From: Azospirillum brasilense
GTDB taxonomy: Bacteria > Pseudomonadota > Alphaproteobacteria > Azospirillales > Azospirillaceae
Assembly: GCF_008365405.1 (NCBI RefSeq)
Contig: NZ_QOKV01000001.1
Location: 691,333 to 755,332, forward strand
Length of the DNA stretch: 64,000 nucleotides
Direction of reading: 5' to 3'
Position numbers and translations under genes: made by a program. The notes beneath the pieces were generated by a model, which was not told the DNA's origin, ran no database searches, and saw only the letters and a program-made list of their open reading frames with translations. Below are positions 54,424 to 63,400 of the stretch, piece by piece (the stretch's first letter is position 1; each line of letters opens with the position of its first letter).

Positions 54424-55905
54424 TTACCCCTCCAGCTTCTGATGCTCCAGGAAGGCGGTCTTCAAGAGCTGCTTGAGATCGTCGCCATACTGGTGGAAGC
54501 GCACGGACACCTGCCCCTTCCCCACGCCTTTGTGCACCACGACCATCCGCGCGGTGGCCATGATGTCGTCCCGCCCGGCCATGGACAGGCGCCCCTCGAT
54601 CGTCTCGCCCTCCTCGAACCGATCGTCCGGCGCGTAGAGGCAGATCCCGCCGATCGACCAGTTGCGGGAGGAGTGGGTGCCGCGGTCGGTCTGGACGACC
54701 AGACAGGGCTGGGCGTAGCGCTTCTGCGCCCGCCGCTCTTCCGGCGCTGGCGGCGGCGGTGGCGCGGTGTGCACCGTCACCGTGATTCCCGTGCCGTCGA
54801 GTTTCGCGCCGCCCAGCTTGGCGGAGCGCAGCACCGCGTCCTCCATCCGGGCGTCGCGCAGATCGGCGCCGGTCAGGTTCGCCCCGTCGAAGTTGGCGGG
54901 CCAGAGGCGGTCGCCGGACAGGCGGGCGGGCCGGGCGTCGGCGCGCGCCAGGACGGCGCGGGACAGCCCGGCGCGGCGCAGATTGGTGCCGTTCAGGCAG
55001 GCCTCCGTCAGGTCGGCCCCGATCATCTCGGTATAGGAGAGGTCGGCCATCTCCAGGCTCGCCTTGCGCAGCCGCACGCCCATCAGGCGGCAGCGGCGCA
55101 GCCGCGCCGCGGCGAGCACGCGGCCGGTCAGGTCGGCCCCGATCACCGACACGAGGTCGAGATCGAGGTGGCGGCCCTCCGCTCCCTGGCTGTCCACCCA
55201 GCGCTCATGCTCGGCGACGGCCTCCAGGAACGCCTCGGACGGCATCGGCTTGTAGGCCGGCTTGACGATGGCGTTCTTGGGAAGGGAGGCGGGCAGGTAG
55301 TTGCGGTCGAGCGTCGCCTCGTCGATGGTCGTGCCGTCGAAGGTCACGCCATCCAGCGTGGCGCCCCAGAAATCGGCGCCGACCAGCACGGCGGCGGTCA
55401 TGTCGGCGCCCGTCAGGTCGGCGTCGTTGAGATCGGCGCCGCTGAGGTCGCAGCCCGTGAAGTTCGCCCCGGCCAGGATGGAGCGCTCCATCTTGGCCTC
55501 GGTCAGGCGGGTGACGCCATCGCTGCGCGGCTTGTCGTCCGTTCCGTTCATCAGCGACCCGGCGCGGAAGTCGGCGCCGCGCAGGTTGGCGTCGGTCAGG
55601 ATGGCCCGGTGCAGGTTGGCGCCGCGCAGATCCGCCCCGATCAAGGTCGCGGCGGTCAGGTTCGCCCCTTCCATGTCGGCGCCGAACAGGTCGGCCTGCG
55701 AGAGGTCGGCCCGGACGAGGCGGGCGCCGACCAGATTGGTTCCGGCCAGCTTCGCCCCGTTCAGGTTCACCCGGTCGAGGTTGAGGCCCGAAAGGTCACG
55801 GAAGCTGAGATCGGCCCGCCGCCCGCCGCGGCGCGTCAGCCACGTCTGGTGGGCGAGGATGATCGCCTTGATCTCTTCGATCTCGTTCTGAGTCCGGTCG
55901 GCCAT
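54424..55905 (-). CDS. Pentapeptide-repeat protein with C-terminal PilZ domain
   Basis: A 493-residue soluble protein. Pentapeptide repeats of the A(D/N)LxG type run from about residue 33 to 190 (LSQADLFGADMEGANLTAA) and again at about 250-370 (LTEACLNGTNLRRAGLS), interrupted by a non-repeat segment carrying KPMPSEAFLEAVAEHERWVD. Residues about 389-493 are a PilZ domain with both c-di-GMP motifs, RAQKR (RxxxR) and NWSIGG (D/NxSxxG), so nucleotide binding is likely. The start is MADRTQNEIEEI at 55905. A right-handed beta-helix scaffold coupled to a c-di-GMP receptor is an uncommon combination. Confidence 0.82.
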   Translation of the reverse strand: MADRTQNEIEEIKAIILAHQTWLTRRGGRRADLSFRDLSGLNLDRVNLNGAKLAGTNLVGARLVRADLSQADLFGADMEGANLTAATLIGADLRGANLHRAILTDANLRGADFRAGSLMNGTDDKPRSDGVTRLTEAKMERSILAGANFTGCDLSGADLNDADLTGADMTAAVLVGADFWGATLDGVTFDGTTIDEATLDRNYLPASLPKNAIVKPAYKPMPSEAFLEAVAEHERWVDSQGAEGRHLDLDLVSVIGADLTGRVLAAARLRRCRLMGVRLRKASLEMADLSYTEMIGADLTEACLNGTNLRRAGLSRAVLARADARPARLSGDRLWPANFDGANLTGADLRDARMEDAVLRSAKLGGAKLDGTGITVTVHTAPPPPPAPEERRAQKRYAQPCLVVQTDRGTHSSRNWSIGGICLYAPDDRFEEGETIEGRLSMAGRDDIMATARMVVVHKGVGKGQVSVRFHQYGDDLKQLLKTAFLEHQKLEG

Positions 55906-56033
55906 CGGATGGGGCGCCCGCTGCTGCAACACACAAGAGAGGCTTCGGGCGGGACCATACCCCTTCCGGCGGTGTTCGTCACGGAATCGCCGTCTGGGCC
56001 ATCGTGAAAAAGGGGCCATGAAATGCGGCCATG

Positions 56034-56060
56034 AAAAAGGGCCGCCCGAAGGCAGCCCTT
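56034..56060 (-). terminator. Intrinsic terminator of the mla operon
   Basis: Read on the minus strand: GGGCTGCC-TTCG-GGCGGCCC followed by TTTTT. The stem has one G-U pair and a stable UUCG tetraloop. It lies about 40 bases beyond the mlaC stop. Confidence 0.9.
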
Positions 56061-56099
56061 GAGATGGTCCGGTCCGTCCGGGACGCGCGGAGCGAAGGG

Positions 56100-56717
56100 T
56101 CAGCCGGCGCTGCCGACCTTCTGGCGCAGCGCCTGGAGCAGGCCTTCGACCCGCCCGCCGTTCTGGCCGATGACGGAGGCGAATTCCTGGCGCTGGGTCA
56201 CGCCCATGCTCACGCCCTCGACCACCACGTCGATGATCTTGTAGGCGGTGTCGCGCTTGCGCACGCGCCAGTCCACATTCACCGGCGGGCCGTTGGGGCG
56301 GACGATCTGCGTGGAGACCATGGTGTCCGCTTCGCCTTCGACGCGGGACCCGGAGATCCGGAAGGTCTCGCCTGAATATTCGACGAAGCGGTCGGCGTAG
56401 GTGTTGACGATCAGCCGTTCGAACAGCTTCTGGTATTCGTCGTGCTGCTGCGGCGTGGCGGAGTTCCAATAGCGGCCCAGCACCCAACGCCCGATGTAGG
56501 CCACGTCGAAGCCCTGATAGAGCAGGCCGCGGAAGCGCTGCACCGCCTGCTCGCGCGACAGGCTCTTGTTCGAGAAGGTGGCGACGGCCTCGTTCCCCAG
56601 CGATTGGATGAACGCGGTCGCGCCCGGATCGGCCGATTGCGCGGCGGCGGGACGGGCGGCCCAGCTGCTCACCGCGAGCAGGGCCGCGCACACGAGAAAC
56701 AGGCGACGTGTCAGCAT
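56100..56717 (-). CDS. mlaC: Phospholipid-binding protein MlaC
   Basis: A 205-residue periplasmic protein with a signal peptide (1-26, ending RPAAAQ) and an MlaC/Ttg2D (Tol_Tol_Ttg2) fold: FRGLLYQGFDVAYIGRWVLGRYW, RLIVNTYADRFVEYSGE and YKIIDVVVEGVSM. It shuttles phospholipids between MlaA at the outer membrane and the MlaFEDB transporter at the inner membrane to keep lipid asymmetry. It follows mlaA by about 90 bases in the same direction; MlaFEDB genes are not in the window. Confidence 0.92.
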   Translation of the reverse strand: MLTRRLFLVCAALLAVSSWAARPAAAQSADPGATAFIQSLGNEAVATFSNKSLSREQAVQRFRGLLYQGFDVAYIGRWVLGRYWNSATPQQHDEYQKLFERLIVNTYADRFVEYSGETFRISGSRVEGEADTMVSTQIVRPNGPPVNVDWRVRKRDTAYKIIDVVVEGVSMGVTQRQEFASVIGQNGGRVEGLLQALRQKVGSAG

Positions 56718-56810
56718 GGCAAGGCAAAAGTGGCTGCCGCGGGGGCTTTGTCAACACTCAATCGGTTAAGGGATCGAGCGCGGACGGCTGCACCGCGGCA
56801 GGCCTCCTCC

Positions 56811-57587
56811 TTATTTCTTGGCGGGTTCGTCGAAATCGGGGAATTCCGGCGTCGCCGGCGCGATGTCGTTGGCGATCGCGGCGCGGCGCTGCTGCGCGTA
56901 GAGGCTGCGGGCCGTCGCGTAGAAGTCCAGCGAGTTCTTGCGCAGGTCGTCGATCTCGCGCAGGAGCTGCGAGCGGCGATCCAGACCGGCGGCGGCGGTC
57001 CGCCCGTACATCGCGTTGTCCGCCCCGGCGGCGTTGGTGCCGATGCGGAACGGGTCGGCCAGCGTGTCGACGCCGTAGCCCAGCGTGTCGCGGACGTTCG
57101 ACGGGCCGAGGAACGGCAGCACCACGTAAGGGCCGGGGCCGACGCCCCAGACACCCAGCGTCTGGCCGAAATCCTCCGGACGGTCGCCGATTCCGGCCTC
57201 CGTCGCCACGTCGGCGAGGCCGCCGATGCCGAGGATGGTGTTGGTCATGAACCGGCCGGTGGCGACCTGGGCGCCCTCGAAATCGCCTTGCAGCAGGTTG
57301 TTGGCAATGTAGAGCGGGCCGAGCAGGTTCTGGACGAAGTTGTGAACCGCCTGGCGCAGCGGGTCGGGGACGACTCCCACATAGACCTCCGTCGCCGGAC
57401 GGATCAGCAGGATGTCCGCGGTCTCGTTGACGGCGAAGACGAATCGGTTGGGAATCTCCAGCGGATCGCTCACCGTGACGTCGGCCTCGCTGCTGCCGGG
57501 CGCGGTTGCGCAGCCCGCCATGCCGAGGGCGACGACGGCCACGGCGGCCGAGCGAAGAAGGGAGCGGGAGAGGTTGGCCAGCTTCAT
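56811..57587 (-). CDS. mlaA: Outer-membrane lipoprotein MlaA (VacJ)
   Basis: A 258-residue lipoprotein with lipobox GMAGC (Cys26). The MlaA core includes DPLEIPNRFVFAVNE, NFVQNLLGPLYIANNLLQGD, DFGQTLGVWGVGPGPYVVLPFLGPS and NVRDTLGYGVD. It forms the outer-membrane donut that removes misplaced phospholipids and hands them to MlaC. The start MKLANLSRS at 57587 is the natural lipoprotein start; the frame stays open further upstream without a signal. Its position directly before mlaC is the common alphaproteobacterial arrangement. Confidence 0.93.
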   Translation of the reverse strand: MKLANLSRSLLRSAAVAVVALGMAGCATAPGSSEADVTVSDPLEIPNRFVFAVNETADILLIRPATEVYVGVVPDPLRQAVHNFVQNLLGPLYIANNLLQGDFEGAQVATGRFMTNTILGIGGLADVATEAGIGDRPEDFGQTLGVWGVGPGPYVVLPFLGPSNVRDTLGYGVDTLADPFRIGTNAAGADNAMYGRTAAAGLDRRSQLLREIDDLRKNSLDFYATARSLYAQQRRAAIANDIAPATPEFPDFDEPAKK

Positions 57588-57984
57588 CGGCGACGGCTCT
57601 TTCTGGGGACACGACTTTGGGCGGGGCATCCGATTCCGCGGCCCCGTCGCGCCACGTCCAAAGGGTTCGACCCCTCGCCGGGCGGCAACGGACGCTGCCG
57701 GACAGGACATCGCCCGGAAAATCCGTGCGATCCCTTTGTTCCGTGCCTAACACAGGCGCCGCCTTTTGACCAGCGTGCCACGCGAGGTCGTCATACGGAT
57801 ACCGCCCTATGTGGTAGGATTGCCGCGCCCTTCGCGTCCCCTCCGGGCTTCCCGTCGGCCGGAACCGCCCGATAGAAAGCGTGATCGGAGAAAACGTGTT
57901 TACGCTGCATAAAGATATCTTTATATCTGTATCCCGCATGGCGGGCCGTAGTGGTCCGCCGGCCCTTCGGGGCGTTTCGGGACG
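57588..57984. other. Divergent intergenic region, mlaA to the ArsR-methyltransferase gene
   Basis: 397 bases. The right-hand part contains the palindrome described separately. The left part should hold the mlaA promoter, but no convincing -35/-10 was identified. A GGGTTCGACCCCT sequence at about 57664 looks like a tRNA T-arm in isolation; no tRNA can be built around it. Confidence 0.5.
57909..57927. promoter_or_regulatory. SahR-type operator candidate before metF/metH operon
   Basis: ATAAAGATATCTTTAT is a perfect 16-base palindrome (57909-57924) in otherwise GC-rich DNA, overlapping GATAT-CTTT-ATATC. It lies about 75-90 bases before an ArsR-family regulator gene that heads metF and metH. AT-rich palindromes with this core fit ArsR-type SAM-cycle regulators (SahR group); autoregulation and met regulation are inferred. 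Confidence 0.6.
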
Positions 57985-58980
57985 GTGTCGGCGGTCATGG
58001 ACGAACTGCTTGCGACATTGAAGGCGGCGGCGGAGACCACGCGGCTTCGGCTGCTGGCGCTGTGCGCGCATGGCGAGCTGACGGTGACGGAGCTGACCCA
58101 GATCCTGGGGCAGAGCCAGCCGCGGGTGTCCCGCCATCTGAAGCTCCTGTGCGACGCCGGTCTTCTCGACCGCTTCCGCGAAGGCACCTTCGCCTTCTAC
58201 CGCTTGACCGAACGCGGCGCTTCGGCGGAGCTGGCGCGGGTGCTGGTCGATGCGATTCCGTCCGACGACCCGACGCTGACGCTGGACCTGGAGCGGCTGG
58301 AGGCGATCAAGCGCACCCGCTCCGAGGCGGCGGCCAGCTACTTCCGCGAGAACGCCGCCCGCTGGCATGAAATCCGCTCCCTCCACGTCCCGGAACGCGA
58401 GGTGGAGGAGGCGCTGCTGCGCCTGATCCCCGCCGACGGAGTGGGGGATCTCCTGGACATCGGCACCGGCACGGGCCGCATGCTGGAGGTGCTGGGGCCG
58501 CGCGCCCGGCGCGCCGTGGGCGTCGACCAGTCGCGCGAGATGCTGTCCATCGCCCGCACCAAGCTGGAGGACACGGCGCTCCGCCATTGCCACGTCCGGC
58601 AGGCGGACATGTACCAGCTTCCCTTCCCATCCGGCTCCTTCGACGCGGCGGTCGTCCATCAGGTGCTGCATTTCGCGGAGGCGCCGGCCGATCTTCTGGC
58701 CGAGGCGGCACGCGTGCTGCGGCCCGGCGGCCTGCTGCTGCTGGTCGATTTCGCTCCCCACGCCCTGGAATCCCTGCGGGCGGAGCACGCGCACCGCCGG
58801 CTGGGCTTCTCCGACGCCGAGGTCGCCGCCTGGTGCCGCCAATGCGGTCTGGACTGCGGCACGGTGGTGCATCTGCCGGGCGAACCGCTTACCGTATCCA
58901 TCTGGCCGGCGGTGCGCGCCGCGAAGGGCGCATCCCCGGCCGACCCCTCCATCCTCTCCATCAGCGGAGCCCAGTCATGA
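57985..58980 (+). CDS. ArsR-family regulator with methyltransferase domain (SahR-like)
   Basis: A 331-residue fusion (327 if ATG at 57997 is used instead of GTG at 57985). Residues about 10-95 are an ArsR winged helix (TTRLRLLALCAHGELTVTEL, GQSQPRVSRHLKLLCDAGLL). Residues about 135-290 are a class I methyltransferase with SAM motif LLDIGTGTGRML, VDQSREMLSIA and RVLRPGGLLLLVD. This architecture in front of metF/metH matches SahR-type regulators that sense SAH/SAM. Its stop overlaps the metF start by four bases (ATGA). Whether the methyltransferase domain is catalytic or only a sensor is not known. Confidence 0.85.
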   Translation: MSAVMDELLATLKAAAETTRLRLLALCAHGELTVTELTQILGQSQPRVSRHLKLLCDAGLLDRFREGTFAFYRLTERGASAELARVLVDAIPSDDPTLTLDLERLEAIKRTRSEAAASYFRENAARWHEIRSLHVPEREVEEALLRLIPADGVGDLLDIGTGTGRMLEVLGPRARRAVGVDQSREMLSIARTKLEDTALRHCHVRQADMYQLPFPSGSFDAAVVHQVLHFAEAPADLLAEAARVLRPGGLLLLVDFAPHALESLRAEHAHRRLGFSDAEVAAWCRQCGLDCGTVVHLPGEPLTVSIWPAVRAAKGASPADPSILSISGAQS

Positions 58981-59858
58981 CGTCCGGCATCCCGTCGGTC
59001 AGCTTCGAATTCTTCCCGCCCAAGACGGAGAAGATGGAACAGAGCCTGTGGCAGGCGATCCAGCGCCTCGCCCCGCTCGCCCCGTCCTTCGTCTCGGTGA
59101 CCTACGGGGCCGGCGGCTCGACGCGCGAACGCACGCACAACACGGTGACGCGCATCCAGAAGGAGACGGGCATCCCCGCCGCCGCCCACTTCACCTGCGT
59201 GGGTGCGACGCGCGAGGAGATCGACGCCATCGCCCGCACCTACTGGGACGCCGGCATCCGCCATCTCGTGGCCCTGCGCGGCGATCCGCCGGAGACCGAG
59301 GGCGGGGTCGGCGGGCGCTACGTCCCGCATCCCGGCGGGTATGCCTACGCCGCCGATCTGGTGGCCGGGATGAAGAAGGTCGCCGATTTCGAGATCTCCG
59401 TCGCCGCCTATCCGGAGTGCCATCCGGAGGCGCCGAGCGCGCAGTTCGACCTGGACAACCTGAAGCGCAAGGTGGACGCCGGGGCGACGCGGGCGATCAC
59501 CCAGTTCTTCTTCGACAACGACGCCTATTTCCGCTTCCTCGACCGCTGCGCCGCCGCCGGCATCACCGTGCCGATCGTGCCCGGCATCCTGCCGATCACC
59601 AACTTCGCCCGCGCGGTGGAGTTCGCCGGCAAGTGCGGGGCGGCGATGCCACAGCGCTTCGCCGAGACCTTCGAGGGGCTGGACGCCGACCCGGAGACCC
59701 GGCAACTCGTCGCCGCGACCATGGCGGCGGAGCAGTGCCAGGCGCTCCAGGCCCAGGGCATCAAGGAGTTCCATTTCTACACCCTGAACCGCTCGGACCT
59801 GACGGTGGCCATCTGCCGGATGCTGGGCGTCAAGGCGAAGCAGCCGGCGGTGTCCTGA
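58977..59858 (+). CDS. metF: Methylenetetrahydrofolate reductase
   Basis: A 293-residue FAD-dependent TIM-barrel enzyme of normal length. Motifs include SFEFFPPKTEKME, FVSVTYGAGGSTRERT, LVALRGDPP, ITQFFFDNDAYFRF and VPGILPITNF. It makes the 5-methyl-THF used by MetH. It is translationally coupled to the regulator in front and is followed by a DUF29 gene and metH in the same direction. Confidence 0.96.
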   Translation: MTSGIPSVSFEFFPPKTEKMEQSLWQAIQRLAPLAPSFVSVTYGAGGSTRERTHNTVTRIQKETGIPAAAHFTCVGATREEIDAIARTYWDAGIRHLVALRGDPPETEGGVGGRYVPHPGGYAYAADLVAGMKKVADFEISVAAYPECHPEAPSAQFDLDNLKRKVDAGATRAITQFFFDNDAYFRFLDRCAAAGITVPIVPGILPITNFARAVEFAGKCGAAMPQRFAETFEGLDADPETRQLVAATMAAEQCQALQAQGIKEFHFYTLNRSDLTVAICRMLGVKAKQPAVS

Positions 59859-59911
59859 CCGCCCCCCTGTGATAGGGTGTTGCGGATGATCGCGGTCGCG
59901 GAGGGAGGGCC

Positions 59912-60385
59912 ATGGACAGCCGGATCGGGTATGACGACGATTTCTACGCCTGGACCCAGGAGCAGGCTCGTCTGCTGCGCGAAGCGGCGCGGGAGCGGCT
60001 GAACACGCCCATCGACTGGGACCATGTGGCGGAGGAAATCGAGGGCATGGGCAAGAGCGACCGGCGTGCGATCAACAGCCATCTGGCCCGCGTCATCGAG
60101 CATTTGCTGAAACTGGAGTTTTCCCCCGCACCGGACCCGCGCGGCGGATGGCGGAGGTCGGTGCGCGAACAGCGGGCCGCCGCCGTGGATGCGCTTGCCG
60201 ACAGTCCCAGTCTGAAAGGCCATGTGGACCTTGATCTCGCGTTCCGCCGTGGATGCGGTTTCGCCAGTGACGGGCTTGGACAGGATCGCGTCGATGAGCG
60301 GGATCTGCCGTCCGAATGCCCCTACGCGCTCGAACAGCTTCTTGACGAAGACTGGTGGCCGGTGAACCGCCACGGTCTTGAATGA
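59912..60385 (+). CDS. DUF29 family protein
   Basis: A 157-residue protein with the DUF29 pattern YDDDFYAWTQEQARLLREA, DWDHVAEEIEGMGKSDRRAI and LARVIEHLLKLEFSP. DUF29 is a widespread helical family of unknown role, often present in many scattered copies per genome. It is wedged between metF and metH (53 and 61 bases either side). GGAGGG is seven bases before the ATG. Its C-terminal part (about 95-157) is less typical of the family. Confidence 0.8.
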   Translation: MDSRIGYDDDFYAWTQEQARLLREAARERLNTPIDWDHVAEEIEGMGKSDRRAINSHLARVIEHLLKLEFSPAPDPRGGWRRSVREQRAAAVDALADSPSLKGHVDLDLAFRRGCGFASDGLGQDRVDERDLPSECPYALEQLLDEDWWPVNRHGLE

Positions 60386-60446
60386 AACGCTGACTTCCTG
60401 AACCTCTCCGCCCGACCTTCCTTCCGAAACGGACCAGACCCTTCCC

Positions 60447-63400
60447 ATGCCGCACATTCTCGACACTCTCCGCGACCGCGTCCTGCTCTGCGACGGCGGG
60501 TTCGGCAGCCGCATCCAGGCACTCGATCTCGATGTGGAGAAGGACTACTGGGGGCACGAGAACTGCACCGACATCCTGCCGCTGTCGCGCCCGGACATCG
60601 TGCGGGAGATCCACCGCGGCTACTTCGAGGCCGGCGCGGACATGGTGGAGACGGACACCTTCGGCGCCTCCCCGGTGACGCTGGGCGAGTTCGGCATCTC
60701 CGAGAAGGCGTTCGAGATCAACCAGCGCGCGGTCGAACTGGCGCGCGAGGCGGCGGAGACCTTCACGGACGGGCTGCCGCGCTTCGTCATCGGCTCGGTC
60801 GGGCCGGGCACCAAGCTGCCCAGCCTGGGCCACATCCCCTATCAGGATCTTGAGGACAGCTTCTTCGTACAGGCCGCGGGTCTGATCGCCGGCGGCGCCG
60901 ACGCCATCCTGGTCGAAACCTGCCAGGACCCGCTGCAGATCAAGGCCGCCGTCAACGGTATCAAGCGCGCCCGCGCCGAGGCCGGGTCCGACACGCCCGT
61001 CTTCGTCCAGGTGACGGTGGAGACCACGGGCACGCTGCTGGTCGGCACCGACATCGCCGCGGCGGCCACGGTGATCCAGGCGCTGGACGTGCCGCTGATG
61101 GGGCTGAACTGCGCCACCGGCCCGCTGGAGATGAGCGAGCATGTGAAGTGGCTGAGCCAGAACTGGCCGGGCCTCGTCTCCGTGCAGCCGAACGCCGGCC
61201 TGCCGGAACTGGTCGACGGCAAGACCCACTATCCGTTGCGCGCCGACGACTTCGCCCATTGGCTGGAGCGGTTCGTGACCGAGGACGGGGTCAACCTCGT
61301 CGGCGGGTGCTGCGGCACCAACGTCCCGCACATCGCGGCGGCCAACCAGATGCTGCGCAAGCTGGCCCCGGCGGGGTCGCACCGCCCGAACCCGAAGGGC
61401 CGCACGGTCCATTGGGTGCCCGCGGTCGCCTCGCTCTACTCCCAGGTCACGCTGCGCCAGGAGAACGCCTTCTTCGCCATCGGCGAGCGCTGCAACGCCA
61501 ACGGCTCCAAGAAGTGGCGCGAGCTTCAGGAGAAGAACGACTGGGACGGCTGCGTCGAGATGGCGCGCGAGCAGGTGAAGGAAGGCTCGCACACGCTGGA
61601 CGTCTGCACCGCCTTCGTCGGCCGCGACGAGGTGGCCGAGATGCAGGCGGTCGTGCAGCGCTTCGCCGGCTCGGTCACCGCCCCGCTGGTCATCGACTCC
61701 ACCGAATACATCGTGCTGGAGAAGGCGCTGGCGCTCTACGGCGGCAAGGCGATCATCAACTCCATCAACTTCGAGGACGGCGAGGAGCCGGCCCGCAAGC
61801 GCCTCGCGCTGGCCAAGAAGTTCGGTGCGGCGGTGATCGCGCTGACCATCGACGAGGAGGGCATGGCGAAGACGCCGGAGCGCAAGCTCGCCGTCGCCAA
61901 GCGCCTCTATGATCTGGCGGTCAACGAGTTCGGTCTGCCGGCCCACGACCTGCTGTTCGACCCGCTGACCTTCACCATCGCCACCGGCAACGAGGACGAC
62001 CGCAAGCTGGCCATCTGGACGCTGGAGGGCATCGAGGCGATCAGCCGCGAGATGCCCGGCTGCCAGATCATCCTGGGCCTGTCCAACGTCTCCTTCGGCC
62101 TGAACGCGGCGGCCCGCCACGTGCTGAACTCGGTCTTCCTCGACCACGCGGTGAAGCGCGGCATGACCGGCGCCATCGTGCATGTGTCGAAGATCATGCC
62201 GCTGCACCAGATCCCCGAAAAGGAGGTCAAGACCGCCGAGGATCTGATCTTCGACCGCCGCGCGGAAGGCTACGACCCGCTCCAGGCCTTCATCGCCCTG
62301 TTCGAGGGCCGCAAGGCCGCGGACGCCAAGAAGAAGGCCCGCGCCGAGACGGTCGAGGAGCGGCTGAAGGAGCGCATCGTCGACGGCGACCGCACCGGGC
62401 TGGAGGACGATCTCGCCGAGGCGATGAAGACCCACCCGCCGCTGGAGATCATCAACACGTACCTGCTCGACGGCATGAAGGTGGTGGGCGAGCTGTTCGG
62501 CGCCGGCAAGATGCAGCTTCCCTTCGTGCTCCAGTCCGCGGAGACCATGAAGGCCGCCGTGGCGTGGCTGGAGCCGCACATGGAGAAGCTGGACGGCCAG
62601 CAGAAGGGCACCATGGTGCTGGCCACCGTGAAGGGCGACGTCCACGACATCGGCAAGAACCTCGTGGACATCATCCTGACCAACAACGGCTACAAGGTCG
62701 TCAATCTGGGCATCAAGCAGCCGATCGGCGCGATCATCCAGGCGGCGAAGGAGCACAAGGCCGACGCCGTCGGCATGTCCGGCCTGCTGGTGAAATCCAC
62801 CGTCGTCATGCGCGAGAATCTGGAGGAGATGACCCGCGAGGGGCTGGAGGTTCCGGTCCTGCTCGGCGGCGCCGCCCTGACCCGCGCCTATGTGGAGACG
62901 GATTGCGTGGCCTCCTACGGCTCGGGCCGTGTGGCCTATGCCGGGGACGCCTTCGACGGCCTGACCCTGATGGATCAGGTGGTGGGCGGCAGCTTCGACC
63001 AGCAGCTCGCCATCCAGCAGGCCAAGCGGTCGGGCCGGGCGGTCAACCGCCGCCGCGTGCTGGGGCAGGCGACCAGCGCCGCCGTCGGCCCGGTGGACAA
63101 GGACGCCATCCGCGCCCGCCGCGCCCGCCTCGCCGAGGGCGTGCCGGTGCCGACTCCGCCCTTCTGGGGGCCGAAGGTCATCGAGCATGTGCCGCTGAAG
63201 ACGCTGGTGACCTACCTGAACGAGCGCATGCTCTACCAGCTCCAGTGGGGCTACCGGAAGGACGGCAAGTCCTTCGAGGAGTTCAAGGAGTGGGCGAAGA
63301 AGGAGCTTCGCCCGGTGCTCGACCGCATCCTTAAGATCGCCGCGAAGGAAGAGATCCTGCGGCCTCAGGCGGTCTACGGCTACTGGAAGGCGGCGGCCGA

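Noticed and set aside
57660..57680. GGGTTCGACCCCT, resembling a tRNA T-arm
   Set aside because: No cloverleaf can be built on either strand around it.
60386..60446. Cobalamin riboswitch before metH
   Set aside because: The 61-base gap is too short and has no B12-box-like sequence.
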